Assembly: GCA_044866695.1 (NCBI GenBank)
Contig: JBIOUF010000070.1
Span: 1-11,889, forward strand
Source of the DNA: JBIOUF01 sp044866695
GTDB lineage: Bacteria; Actinomycetota; Actinomycetes; Propionibacteriales; Nocardioidaceae
Direction: 5' to 3'
Length of the DNA stretch: 11,889 bases
Positions 6,463 to 11,889 of this stretch are shown here, piece by piece; position 1 is the stretch's first letter; each line of letters opens with the position of its first letter. The position numbers were made by a program, and so were the translations under genes. Under the pieces are notes generated by a model. It did no database searches and had not been told where the DNA came from. It was given only the letters and a program-made list of their open reading frames with translations.

Positions 6463-6846
6463 TCAGAGCTCCAGCTCGTCGGCCAGCGCGCGCAGCAGCT
6501 TCGCGGTGGGGCGGGCGGCCTTGGGGTCGGGGTGCCGGCCGGCGCGGTAGCCGCGCTCGATCCCCTCCAGCAGGCGGTAGAGGTCCTCGATGATGTTGAC
6601 CATCTCCGCGGGCTTCTTGCGCAGCGCCTTGGATACCGATGGCGGCGCGTCGAGGACGCGGACCTGGAGGGCCTGCTCGCCCTTGCGGCCCTGCGCGACG
6701 CCGAACTCCACCCTGGCCCCGGCCTTGAGCGAGGGCGTGCCCTCGGGCAGCGCGGAGGCCCGCACGTAGACGTCGCCTCCCTCGTCCTTGGACAGGAAGC
6801 CGAACCCCTTCTCGGCGTCGTACCACTTGACCTTGCCCGTTGGCAC
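6463..6846 (-). CDS. Cold-shock protein with C-terminal extension (CspB-like)
   Basis: A 127-aa nucleic-acid-binding protein. Residues 1-65 are a cold-shock (OB-fold) domain: GKVKWYDAEKGFGFLS (4-19) carries the RNP1 core KGFGF, and DVYVRASAL (25-33) replaces the usual VFVH-type RNP2 with VYVR. About 60 residues follow that simple Csp proteins (about 67 aa) lack: a predicted helix EMVNIIEDLYRLLEGIERGYRAG (81-103), a PDPKAARPT linker and a terminal helix. This build matches mycobacterial CspB (recalled about 135 aa). It probably acts as an RNA chaperone; the extension may mediate dimer or partner contacts. Start GTG 6846 is chosen because GAGGA lies about 7 nt upstream; a GTG two codons earlier is too close to that site. 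It converges with the MFS gene across the repeat region. Confidence 0.93.
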   Translation of the reverse strand: MPTGKVKWYDAEKGFGFLSKDEGGDVYVRASALPEGTPSLKAGARVEFGVAQGRKGEQALQVRVLDAPPSVSKALRKKPAEMVNIIEDLYRLLEGIERGYRAGRHPDPKAARPTAKLLRALADELEL

Positions 6847-6917
6847 TGACACGTCCTCGTCTGCTCGAAGGCTGGTCGAGGCCGGTGCCGGCTCGACTCG
6901 CTGCCGGGCCCATGGTA
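6847..6917 (-). promoter_or_regulatory. Cold-shock gene promoter and 5' leader with hairpin
   Basis: On the minus strand TACCAT (6917-6912) fits a TAnnnT -10 box and would give a leader of about 60 nt. Inside the leader GTCGAG-G-CCGG (6875-6885) pairs with CCGG-CTCGAC (6888-6897) apart from one bulged G. The hairpin ends about 20 nt before the GAGGA ribosome site. The 11-mer GCTGGTCGAGG (6871-6881) is the same core as in the downstream repeat, so the hairpin may be repeat-derived. Confidence 0.4.
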
Positions 6918-6931
6918 GGGGGTGGCCGGTG

Positions 6932-6947
6932 ACCGGGACGACCCGGT
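6932..6947 (-). terminator. Possible terminator after HAD gene
   Basis: ACCGGG (6932-6937) and CCCGGT (6942-6947) form a perfect 6-bp GC-rich stem with a 4-base loop, 10 nt after the HAD stop and just before the cold-shock promoter. No U-tract follows, which is usual for actinobacterial hairpin terminators but leaves the call uncertain. Confidence 0.3.
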
Positions 6948-6956
6948 TTGCGCCGG

Positions 6957-7595
6957 TCAGCCCGCCGTCCGGGCCAGGCCGCGCAGGTGAGTGTCCAGCC
7001 AGGCCGGGAAGGCGGACAGGCCGGACAGGACGACGTGGGTGCCGGCGTCGCGGAGCTCGTCCTGCGAGCAGCCCCCGGTCGGCACGCTGACGCTCAGCGC
7101 GCCGGCGGCCAGGGCGCCCGCCACGTCGTACACGTGGTCGCCGACGTAGATGCTCGCGCCGTGCTCGACCAGCGCCTCGGCCTTGCCCACGCCCCACAGC
7201 CAGCCGACCAGGTGGTCGACGGGCAGGCCGAGGGCGTCGACGTGCAGTGCGGCGTTCGGGCGGTACTTGCCGGTGACCACCAGGGTCTCCCCGCCCCGGT
7301 CGCGGACCGCCGCGAGGGCGTCGTGCGCACCGGGGAACGCCAGGGTGGGCGCGACGGCGTGGTCGGGGTAGAGGGCGCGGAACCGGTCGCCGAGCTCCTG
7401 CACCAGCGCGGGGTCCTCGACGTACTCGGCCAGCATCGTCTCCAGCGGCGGGCCGAGCCGCGCCGTCATCGCCTCGACGTCGAACACCACGCCGGACTCC
7501 TCCGACAGCGCGGCCAGGCAGGCGCCGAACCCGGGACGGGTGTCGATCAGCGTCATGTCCAGATCGAAGCCGACGACCAGCGGCGCGGGAGTCAC
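6957..7595 (-). CDS. HAD-superfamily phosphatase (phosphoglycolate phosphatase-like)
   Basis: A 212-aa cytoplasmic hydrolase with all four HAD motifs: motif I GFDLDMTLIDTR (9-20; nucleophile D11 and acid/base D13), motif II VVTG (106-109; T108), motif III lysine in GVGKAEAL (135-142; K138), and motif IV YVGDHVYDVAGA (150-161; D153 and D157). A helical cap of about 60 residues between motifs I and II is the C1 type seen in phosphoglycolate phosphatase and beta-phosphoglucomutase relatives. It probably removes phosphate from a small metabolite; the exact substrate cannot be read from the sequence. Start GTG 7595-7593 lies 24 nt after the acyl-CoA synthetase stop. TACCCT (7608-7603) sits 7 nt before the GTG with no Shine-Dalgarno, so a leaderless transcript of its own is possible besides readthrough. 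Confidence 0.92.
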   Translation of the reverse strand: MTPAPLVVGFDLDMTLIDTRPGFGACLAALSEESGVVFDVEAMTARLGPPLETMLAEYVEDPALVQELGDRFRALYPDHAVAPTLAFPGAHDALAAVRDRGGETLVVTGKYRPNAALHVDALGLPVDHLVGWLWGVGKAEALVEHGASIYVGDHVYDVAGALAAGALSVSVPTGGCSQDELRDAGTHVVLSGLSAFPAWLDTHLRGLARTAG

Positions 7596-7619
7596 CCGGT
7601 CAAGGGTACGGGCGGCCGG

Positions 7620-9236
7620 TCAGACCAGCCCGAGCCGGCGAGCGGACTCCTCGCGCATCTCCACCTTGCGGACCTTCCCGGTCACCGTCATGGGGAACTC
7701 CTCGACGATGACCACGTACCTGGGCACCTTGAAGTGGGCCAGCCGGCCCGCGCAGAACTCCCGGACCGCCTCGGCGTCGAGGGGGGGCCGGCCCTCGTGC
7801 ATGCGGACCCAGGCGCACAGCTCCTCGCCGTACCTCTCGTCCGGTACGCCGACCACCTGGACGTCCTCGATGTCGGGATGGGTGTAGAGGAACTCCTCGA
7901 TCTCGCGCGGGTAGATGTTCTCCCCGCCGCGGATCACCATGTCCTTGATCCGGCCGACCACCACGCAGTAGCCGTCCTCCCGCATCGTGACCAGGTCGCC
8001 GGTGTGCATCCAGCCGTCGTCGTCGACCGCCTCCGCGGTCAGCTCGGGCTCGTCCCAGTAGCCGAGCATCACCGAGTAGCCGCGCGTGCACAGCTCCCCC
8101 GGCTCGCCGCGCGGGCGGACGTCGCCGTCGGCGCCGACCACCTTGATCTCCACGTGCGGGTGGACCCGGCCGATGGTGGCCGTACGACGCTCGAGGTCGT
8201 CGTCGACCCGGGTCTGGGTCGAGACCGGGGACGTCTCGGTCATCCCGTAGCAGATCGACACCTCGGACATGTGCATGTCGTCGATGCACCGCTTCATCAC
8301 CTCGACCGGGCACGGAGAGCCGGCCATGATGCCGGTGCGCAGCGACGACAGGTCGTAGTCGGCGAACCCGGGGACGTTCTGCATGGCGATGAACATCGTC
8401 GGCACGCCGTACACCGCGGTGCAGCGCTCGTCCTGGACCGCCTGCAGCGTGGCGTTCGGGTCGAACCCGGGCGCCGGGATCACCATGGTGGCCCCGTGCG
8501 TGGTGCAGCCGAGGTTGCCCATCACCATCCCGAAGCAGTGGTAGAAGGGCACCGGGATGGCCAGCCGGTCGGCGGCGGTGAACCGGATCAGCTCGGTGAC
8601 GAAGAAGCCGTTGTTCACGATGTTGCGGTGCGAGAGGGTCGCGCCCTTGGGGAAGCCCGTGGTCCCCGAGGTGTACTGGATGTTGATCGGGTCGTCGGGC
8701 CTCAGGCTCTCGGCCCGGGCGGCCAGCTCGTCGGCCGACACGGCCTGGCCCGCCTCGAGCAGCCCGGCCCAGTCGTCGGTGCCGAGATAGGCCACCCGGC
8801 CCACCGCCGAGCCGCCGTCGGCCAGGACCTTGTCCACCATCGCGCGATAGTCGCTGCCCTTGTGCTCCGTGGCCGCGACCAGCAGGTTGACCCCGGACTG
8901 GTTCAGCACGAACGCCAGCTCGTGGGTCCGGTACGCCGGGTTGACGTTGACCAGGATGGCGCCGGCCCGGGCGGCGGCGTACTGCACCAGGGTCCACTCG
9001 GCGCAGTTCGGCGCCCAAATGCCGACCCGGTCCCCCTGGCCGACCCCCGCGCCGATCAGCCCGCGGGCCAGCCGGTCGACCTCGGCGTCGAGCTCGGCGT
9101 AGGTCCACCGGCGACCCGTGGCCACCTCGACCAGCGCCTCCCGGTCGGCGTTCTCCCGGGCGACCCGGCGCAGGTTGGCGCCGATCGTCTCCTCGAGGAG
9201 CGGCAGGCCGGTCTCACCACGGGCGTAGGACTCCAT
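7620..9236 (-). CDS. Long/medium-chain fatty acyl-CoA synthetase (ANL superfamily)
   Basis: A 538-aa AMP-forming ligase that adenylates a carboxylic acid and transfers it to CoA, feeding beta-oxidation or lipid synthesis. All core motifs are intact: P-loop YTSGTTGFPKG (188-198), PFYHCFGMV (230-238), YGMTETSP (330-337), ATP/ribose-binding HTGD (411-414), the hinge GRIKDMVIRGGENIYP (428-443) and the catalytic lysine K521 in MTVTGKVRK. The length is typical of FadD-like enzymes; the sequence reminds me of the mycobacterial FadD35 type, but chain-length preference cannot be judged. Start ATG 9236-9234 has no Shine-Dalgarno; TAGCGT lies 6 nt upstream, suggesting leaderless expression. The HAD gene follows by 24 nt, and the helicase-associated gene diverges upstream. 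Confidence 0.95.
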   Translation of the reverse strand: MESYARGETGLPLLEETIGANLRRVARENADREALVEVATGRRWTYAELDAEVDRLARGLIGAGVGQGDRVGIWAPNCAEWTLVQYAAARAGAILVNVNPAYRTHELAFVLNQSGVNLLVAATEHKGSDYRAMVDKVLADGGSAVGRVAYLGTDDWAGLLEAGQAVSADELAARAESLRPDDPINIQYTSGTTGFPKGATLSHRNIVNNGFFVTELIRFTAADRLAIPVPFYHCFGMVMGNLGCTTHGATMVIPAPGFDPNATLQAVQDERCTAVYGVPTMFIAMQNVPGFADYDLSSLRTGIMAGSPCPVEVMKRCIDDMHMSEVSICYGMTETSPVSTQTRVDDDLERRTATIGRVHPHVEIKVVGADGDVRPRGEPGELCTRGYSVMLGYWDEPELTAEAVDDDGWMHTGDLVTMREDGYCVVVGRIKDMVIRGGENIYPREIEEFLYTHPDIEDVQVVGVPDERYGEELCAWVRMHEGRPPLDAEAVREFCAGRLAHFKVPRYVVIVEEFPMTVTGKVRKVEMREESARRLGLV

Positions 9237-9304
9237 GTGCCGACGCTATTGCCCGCCGCCTGCGTCGGGAACCCCAGGGCCTGTGCGTCGGTATCGTGGA
9301 GCGG
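9237..9304. promoter_or_regulatory. Divergent leaderless promoters of acyl-CoA synthetase and helicase-associated gene
   Basis: Both genes have a TAnnnT box directly before the start codon: minus strand TAGCGT (9248-9243), 6 nt before ATG 9236; plus strand TATCGT (9292-9297), 7 nt before ATG 9305. The sequence GCGTCGG occurs three times: inverted at 9240-9246 and direct at 9262-9268 and 9285-9291, the two direct copies 23 bp apart within TGCGTCGG. No clear -35 boxes were found. Confidence 0.5.
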
Positions 9305-11677
9305 ATGTCCACCTCGCCGCCGCGCACGCTCGCCGAGCAGCTCCGGGCGTGCTCCGACGCGGAGCTGACCGCCCTTCTGGTGGCCCGCCCGGACCTGGCC
9401 GCGCCCACTCCGCAGGACTCCGCCGGGCTGGCCAGCCGGGCGACGACCCGGGCGTCGACGCTGCGCGCCCTCGACCAGCTGACCCTCCTGGAGCTGGCGA
9501 CCCTCGAGGCGGTCGTGGCGCTGGGCGGGGGCTGCTCCCGCGCCGCGCTGTCCTCGGCGGTGCACGCGTCCGGGGAGGCCACGGCGGCGGCCGTCCGGCG
9601 GCTCCGCGGGCTGGCGCTGGTCTGGGGGCCGCCGGACCGGATGAGGGCCCCGTCGGTGGTCGCCGAGACCCTGGATGGGTCGCTCAGCCGGCTGGGCCCG
9701 TCGGCGCGGACGCTGCTGTCCGGCCACGGGCCCGAGCGCCTCGCGGGTCTCGCCGCCGACATCGGGCTGACCCCGAGCGGCGACCGGGCCCGTGACCTCG
9801 ACGCCGTGGTCGCCGCCCTCGCCGACCAGCGGACCGTCACCCGCCTGCTCGAGCAGGTGAGCGCGACCGCGCGGACCCTTCTCGACCGGCTGGAGCCGAC
9901 CGCGTCGCAGATGTCCTTCGACCGGGCCGCCCTCGCCGTACGGGCCACCGACGCCACCACCCCGATCGAGGAGCTGGTCGCCCGGGGGCTGCTACTGCCG
10001 CGCGACCGGGTGACGCTGGTCGTCCCGCGGGAGGTCGCCCTGGCGCTGCGCGGCGGGCGCACCACCCGCGACCCGGTCGACCGGCCACCGGACCTGGCGG
10101 TCACCGCCCGCGCCGCGCCGCTGGTGGACCGGGCTGCCGCAGGCGCCGCGTACGAGCTGGTCCGGCACGTGGAGCTGCTGCTGGAGCACTGGGGCCTCCA
10201 TCCGCCCCCGGCCCTGCGGCAGGGCGGGCTGGGCGTCCGCGAGCTCAGGGCCGCAGCGAGGTACCTGCAGGTCAGCGAGCCGGTCGCCGCCCTCGTGGTC
10301 GAGATCGCCCGGGCGGCCGGGCTGCTGGTCGCCGGGGACACCGAGGAGGTGGGGGCGGCGTGGCTGCCCACCGATGCGTTCGACGCGTTCGTGGCGGCAC
10401 CACCGCAGGAGCAGTGGGCGCGCCTCGCGCTCGCCTGGCTGGAGGGCACGCGGTTCACCGCCCTGGTGGGCACCCGCGAGGCCGGCAAGCCGGTCAACGC
10501 CCTGCAGCCGGGCCTGGAGCGGTCCTGGCTGGCCGCCACCCGCCGGGAGGCGCTCGCCGAGCTGGCCGGGATCGACCACGGCCTGGCGCTGGATGCCGGA
10601 GAGGGCGTCGGGTCGCTGGTCGCGCGGCTGCGCTGGCTGCGGCCCCGCCGGCCGGCCGGCCGCGCGGAGGCGGTGGCGGCCGTCGTGTGGGAGGCCGAGG
10701 CGGTCGGCGTACTCGGGCTCGGCGGGCTGTCCACCCACGGCCGTGCCCTGCTCGCCGAGGACTCCTGCGCCGCTGCCGCCGCGGCGCTCCGCCCGCTGCT
10801 GCCGGAGCCGGTCGACCATGTGCTGGTCCAGGCGGACCTGACCGCCGTGGCGCCCGGCCCGCTCGAGCAGCAGCTCGCGCGACGCCTGGCCACGGTGGCC
10901 GACGTCGAGTCGCGCGGGAGTGCGACGGTCTACCGGTTCACCGAGTCCTCGGTGCGCCGCGCGTTCGACGCCGGCTGGTCGGCCGTGGAGGTCCACGAGC
11001 TCCTGGGCCGGGCCTCCGCGACGGCCGTGCCGCAGCCGTTGACGTACCTGGTCGACGACGTGGCCCGCACGTTCGGGACGGTGCGCGTCGGTGCCGCGTC
11101 CGCGTTCCTGCGCAGCGACGACGAGGCGGCGCTGGCCGCGCTGGCGCACGACCCGGCGGCCGGGCCGCTGCGGTTGCGCCGCCTGGCCCCGACCGTGCTG
11201 GTGTCCGACGTCCCCGTGGACGTGCTGGTGCCGCGGCTGCGCGACCTCGGCGTCGCGCCGGTGCTGGAGAGCCCGGACGGCACGGTACGGCTGGGCCGGC
11301 CTCCCGCGCACCGCGCCCGCGCGCCCCGGCACGTGCCCGGCCGGTCCCAGGACCGGACCCGCGCCCAGGTTCGCGCCGCCGCGACCGTCAACGCCATCCG
11401 CGCCGGTGACCGGGCCGCGGACCACCGGCCGGCCGAGCCCTCGCCCGGGCGCCCCGGTACCACCCCCGCCGCCACCATGGCCACACTCCGGGAGGCCGCC
11501 GAGTGCGGTGGCACGGTGTGGATCGGGTACGTCGACAACGACGGGGCGACCCTCGAGCGGCTGGTCGACCCGCGGCGCGTGGAGGGCGGCCTGCTACGCG
11601 CCTTCGACCACCGCACCGACGGCCTCCGCTCCTTCGCCATCCACCGGATCACCGCCGTGCGTCCGGTGCCGCGGTGA
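9305..11677 (+). CDS. Helicase-associated (XPB/Ssl2-type, Helicase_C_3) protein with WYL-like C-terminus
   Basis: A 790-aa protein resembling the mycobacterial XPB-associated protein (recalled as Rv0862c, next to the ercc3/XPB gene). The N-terminal 300 residues are Ala/Leu/Arg-rich helices with winged-helix-like segments (DQLTLLELATLEAVVALGG, 57-75). The Helicase_C_3 domain is placed at about 500-620, starting PEPVDHVLVQADLTAVAPGP; it shows no Walker A motif or DEAH box, so the protein is not a helicase on its own. After a basic linker (about 665-720), the last 66 residues (WIGYVDNDG at 739, VDPRRVEGG, LRAFDHRTDGLRSFAIHRITAV) look like a WYL-type ligand-sensing fold. A role in DNA repair or transcription with an XPB helicase is likely. 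ATG 9305 is preferred over GTG 9296 because TATCGT sits 7 nt before the ATG. Confidence 0.88.
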   Translation: MSTSPPRTLAEQLRACSDAELTALLVARPDLAAPTPQDSAGLASRATTRASTLRALDQLTLLELATLEAVVALGGGCSRAALSSAVHASGEATAAAVRRLRGLALVWGPPDRMRAPSVVAETLDGSLSRLGPSARTLLSGHGPERLAGLAADIGLTPSGDRARDLDAVVAALADQRTVTRLLEQVSATARTLLDRLEPTASQMSFDRAALAVRATDATTPIEELVARGLLLPRDRVTLVVPREVALALRGGRTTRDPVDRPPDLAVTARAAPLVDRAAAGAAYELVRHVELLLEHWGLHPPPALRQGGLGVRELRAAARYLQVSEPVAALVVEIARAAGLLVAGDTEEVGAAWLPTDAFDAFVAAPPQEQWARLALAWLEGTRFTALVGTREAGKPVNALQPGLERSWLAATRREALAELAGIDHGLALDAGEGVGSLVARLRWLRPRRPAGRAEAVAAVVWEAEAVGVLGLGGLSTHGRALLAEDSCAAAAAALRPLLPEPVDHVLVQADLTAVAPGPLEQQLARRLATVADVESRGSATVYRFTESSVRRAFDAGWSAVEVHELLGRASATAVPQPLTYLVDDVARTFGTVRVGAASAFLRSDDEAALAALAHDPAAGPLRLRRLAPTVLVSDVPVDVLVPRLRDLGVAPVLESPDGTVRLGRPPAHRARAPRHVPGRSQDRTRAQVRAAATVNAIRAGDRAADHRPAEPSPGRPGTTPAATMATLREAAECGGTVWIGYVDNDGATLERLVDPRRVEGGLLRAFDHRTDGLRSFAIHRITAVRPVPR

Positions 11678-11840
11678 GCCGGGGCGCGGTCCCTGCCTGC
11701 GTCGGCGCGGTTGTGGCCGATAACCGCAAGAGGGGGCGCTTGTGGCCTCGAACGACAGCGACACGCCGTACGACGCTGCGGGCATCGGCCACAAGCAGGC
11801 CCACGGGCAACCCGACCTGCCCGGTGCCACACTGACCGGC
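11678..11840. promoter_or_regulatory. Intergenic region with three TTGTGGCC repeats
   Basis: This gap holds no gene. TTGTGGCC occurs at 11711-11718 and 11740-11747 on the plus strand and at 11794-11787 on the minus strand. The first and third copies share an 11-bp TTGTGGCCGAT as an inverted repeat. The second and third share GCTTGTGGCC-N8-CAGCG, so 11738-11796 can fold into a long hairpin. GCGGTT (11707-11712) and AACCGC (11722-11727) form a smaller stem over the first copy. CACACT (11828-11833), 7 nt before the next ATG, is a weak -10. It may combine a terminator for the helicase-associated gene with operators for the AidB-like gene. Confidence 0.5.
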
Positions 11841-11889
11841 ATGACGCACCAGGTGACCAACCAGGTCCCCCCGCTGGTCGGTCACGACA
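11841..11889 (+). CDS. Start of acyl-CoA dehydrogenase / AidB-like gene, cut by window edge
   Basis: Only 16 codons from ATG 11841 are visible, reading MTHQVTNQVPPLVGHD. The pattern T-H-x-V-x-N-Q-x-x-P-L matches the N-terminus of E. coli AidB (THTVFNQPIPL) and its actinobacterial acyl-CoA dehydrogenase relatives as I remember them. AidB is a flavoprotein of the alkylation-damage response. The first codons alone cannot prove the family, but the motif is specific. It is transcribed in the same direction as the helicase-associated gene, after the 163-nt repeat-containing gap, and may be leaderless or use the weak CACACT box 7 nt upstream. Confidence 0.55.
   Translation, partial: MTHQVTNQVPPLVGHD

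Noticed and set aside
6948..9368. An 806-codon plus-strand open frame
   Set aside because: It is antisense to the HAD phosphatase and acyl-CoA synthetase, both with complete catalytic motifs. The His/Val/Arg/Gly-rich translation shows no family signature.
11711..11760. PafBC/RecA-independent damage promoter (TTGTCRGTG-N8-TAnnnT) before the AidB-like gene
   Set aside because: The TTGT start tempts, but the CRGTG part is GGCC and no TAnnnT lies 8 nt downstream of either plus-strand copy.
11649..11885. A 78-codon minus-strand open frame over the intergenic repeats
   Set aside because: It overlaps the ends of two plus-strand genes antisense, has no ribosome site and contains the repeat array, so it is probably not coding.
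1..11889. Defence system, CRISPR, toxin-antitoxin or biosynthetic cluster
   Set aside because: No spaced direct repeats, nuclease, toxin fold or assembly-line enzymes are seen; most genes are ordinary actinobacterial chromosomal families.

Overview
The window comes from a very GC-rich actinobacterium. Third codon positions are almost all G or C, GTG and TTG starts are common, and TAnnnT boxes sit 6-7 nt before several starts, as expected for leaderless actinobacterial transcripts. The intergenic G(C/G)TGGT(C/T)GAGG repeat is of a kind I associate with Nocardioides and relatives, so a Nocardioidaceae member is the best guess (inference). I support twelve protein genes: ten complete, including one 29-codon gene, and two cut by the window edges. 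I see no rRNA, tRNA, CRISPR array, transposase or phage gene.

Layout. From 1 to 4812 seven genes read on the minus strand. In transcription order they are a DUF3027 zinc-site protein and a DUF2530 membrane protein (touching stop and start), a MarR regulator with its own AT-rich promoter, an MFS exporter on a TTG start overlapping the marR stop, a 29-aa membrane microprotein, a class I SAM-dependent methyltransferase, and a secreted propeller-like protein cut by the left edge. The last five are packed with overlaps or a 9-nt gap, so they probably form one MarR-controlled operon. Divergent from DUF3027 is a second MFS protein (4897-6303). It converges on a cold-shock protein with a C-terminal extension (6463-6846, minus), and a repeat-derived stem-loop region lies between them. 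Upstream of the cold-shock gene, also on the minus strand, are a HAD phosphatase and a 538-aa acyl-CoA synthetase. A 68-bp divergent promoter separates the synthetase from a 790-aa helicase-associated/WYL-like protein (plus). The right edge cuts the start of an AidB/acyl-CoA dehydrogenase-type gene.

How the genes fit together. From memory, CspB, DUF3027, an MFS protein, DUF2530, a MarR regulator and the XPB-associated protein lie near one another in Mycobacterium tuberculosis (about Rv0862c-Rv0880). That suggests an old actinobacterial neighbourhood rather than an island. The most distinctive local features are the MarR-MFS-microprotein-methyltransferase-secreted protein operon, the repeated leaderless promoter pattern, the inverted repeats flanking the cold-shock gene, and the TTGTGGCC repeats in the gap before the AidB-like gene. 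Nothing in the window is clearly a new defence, secretion or biosynthetic system.
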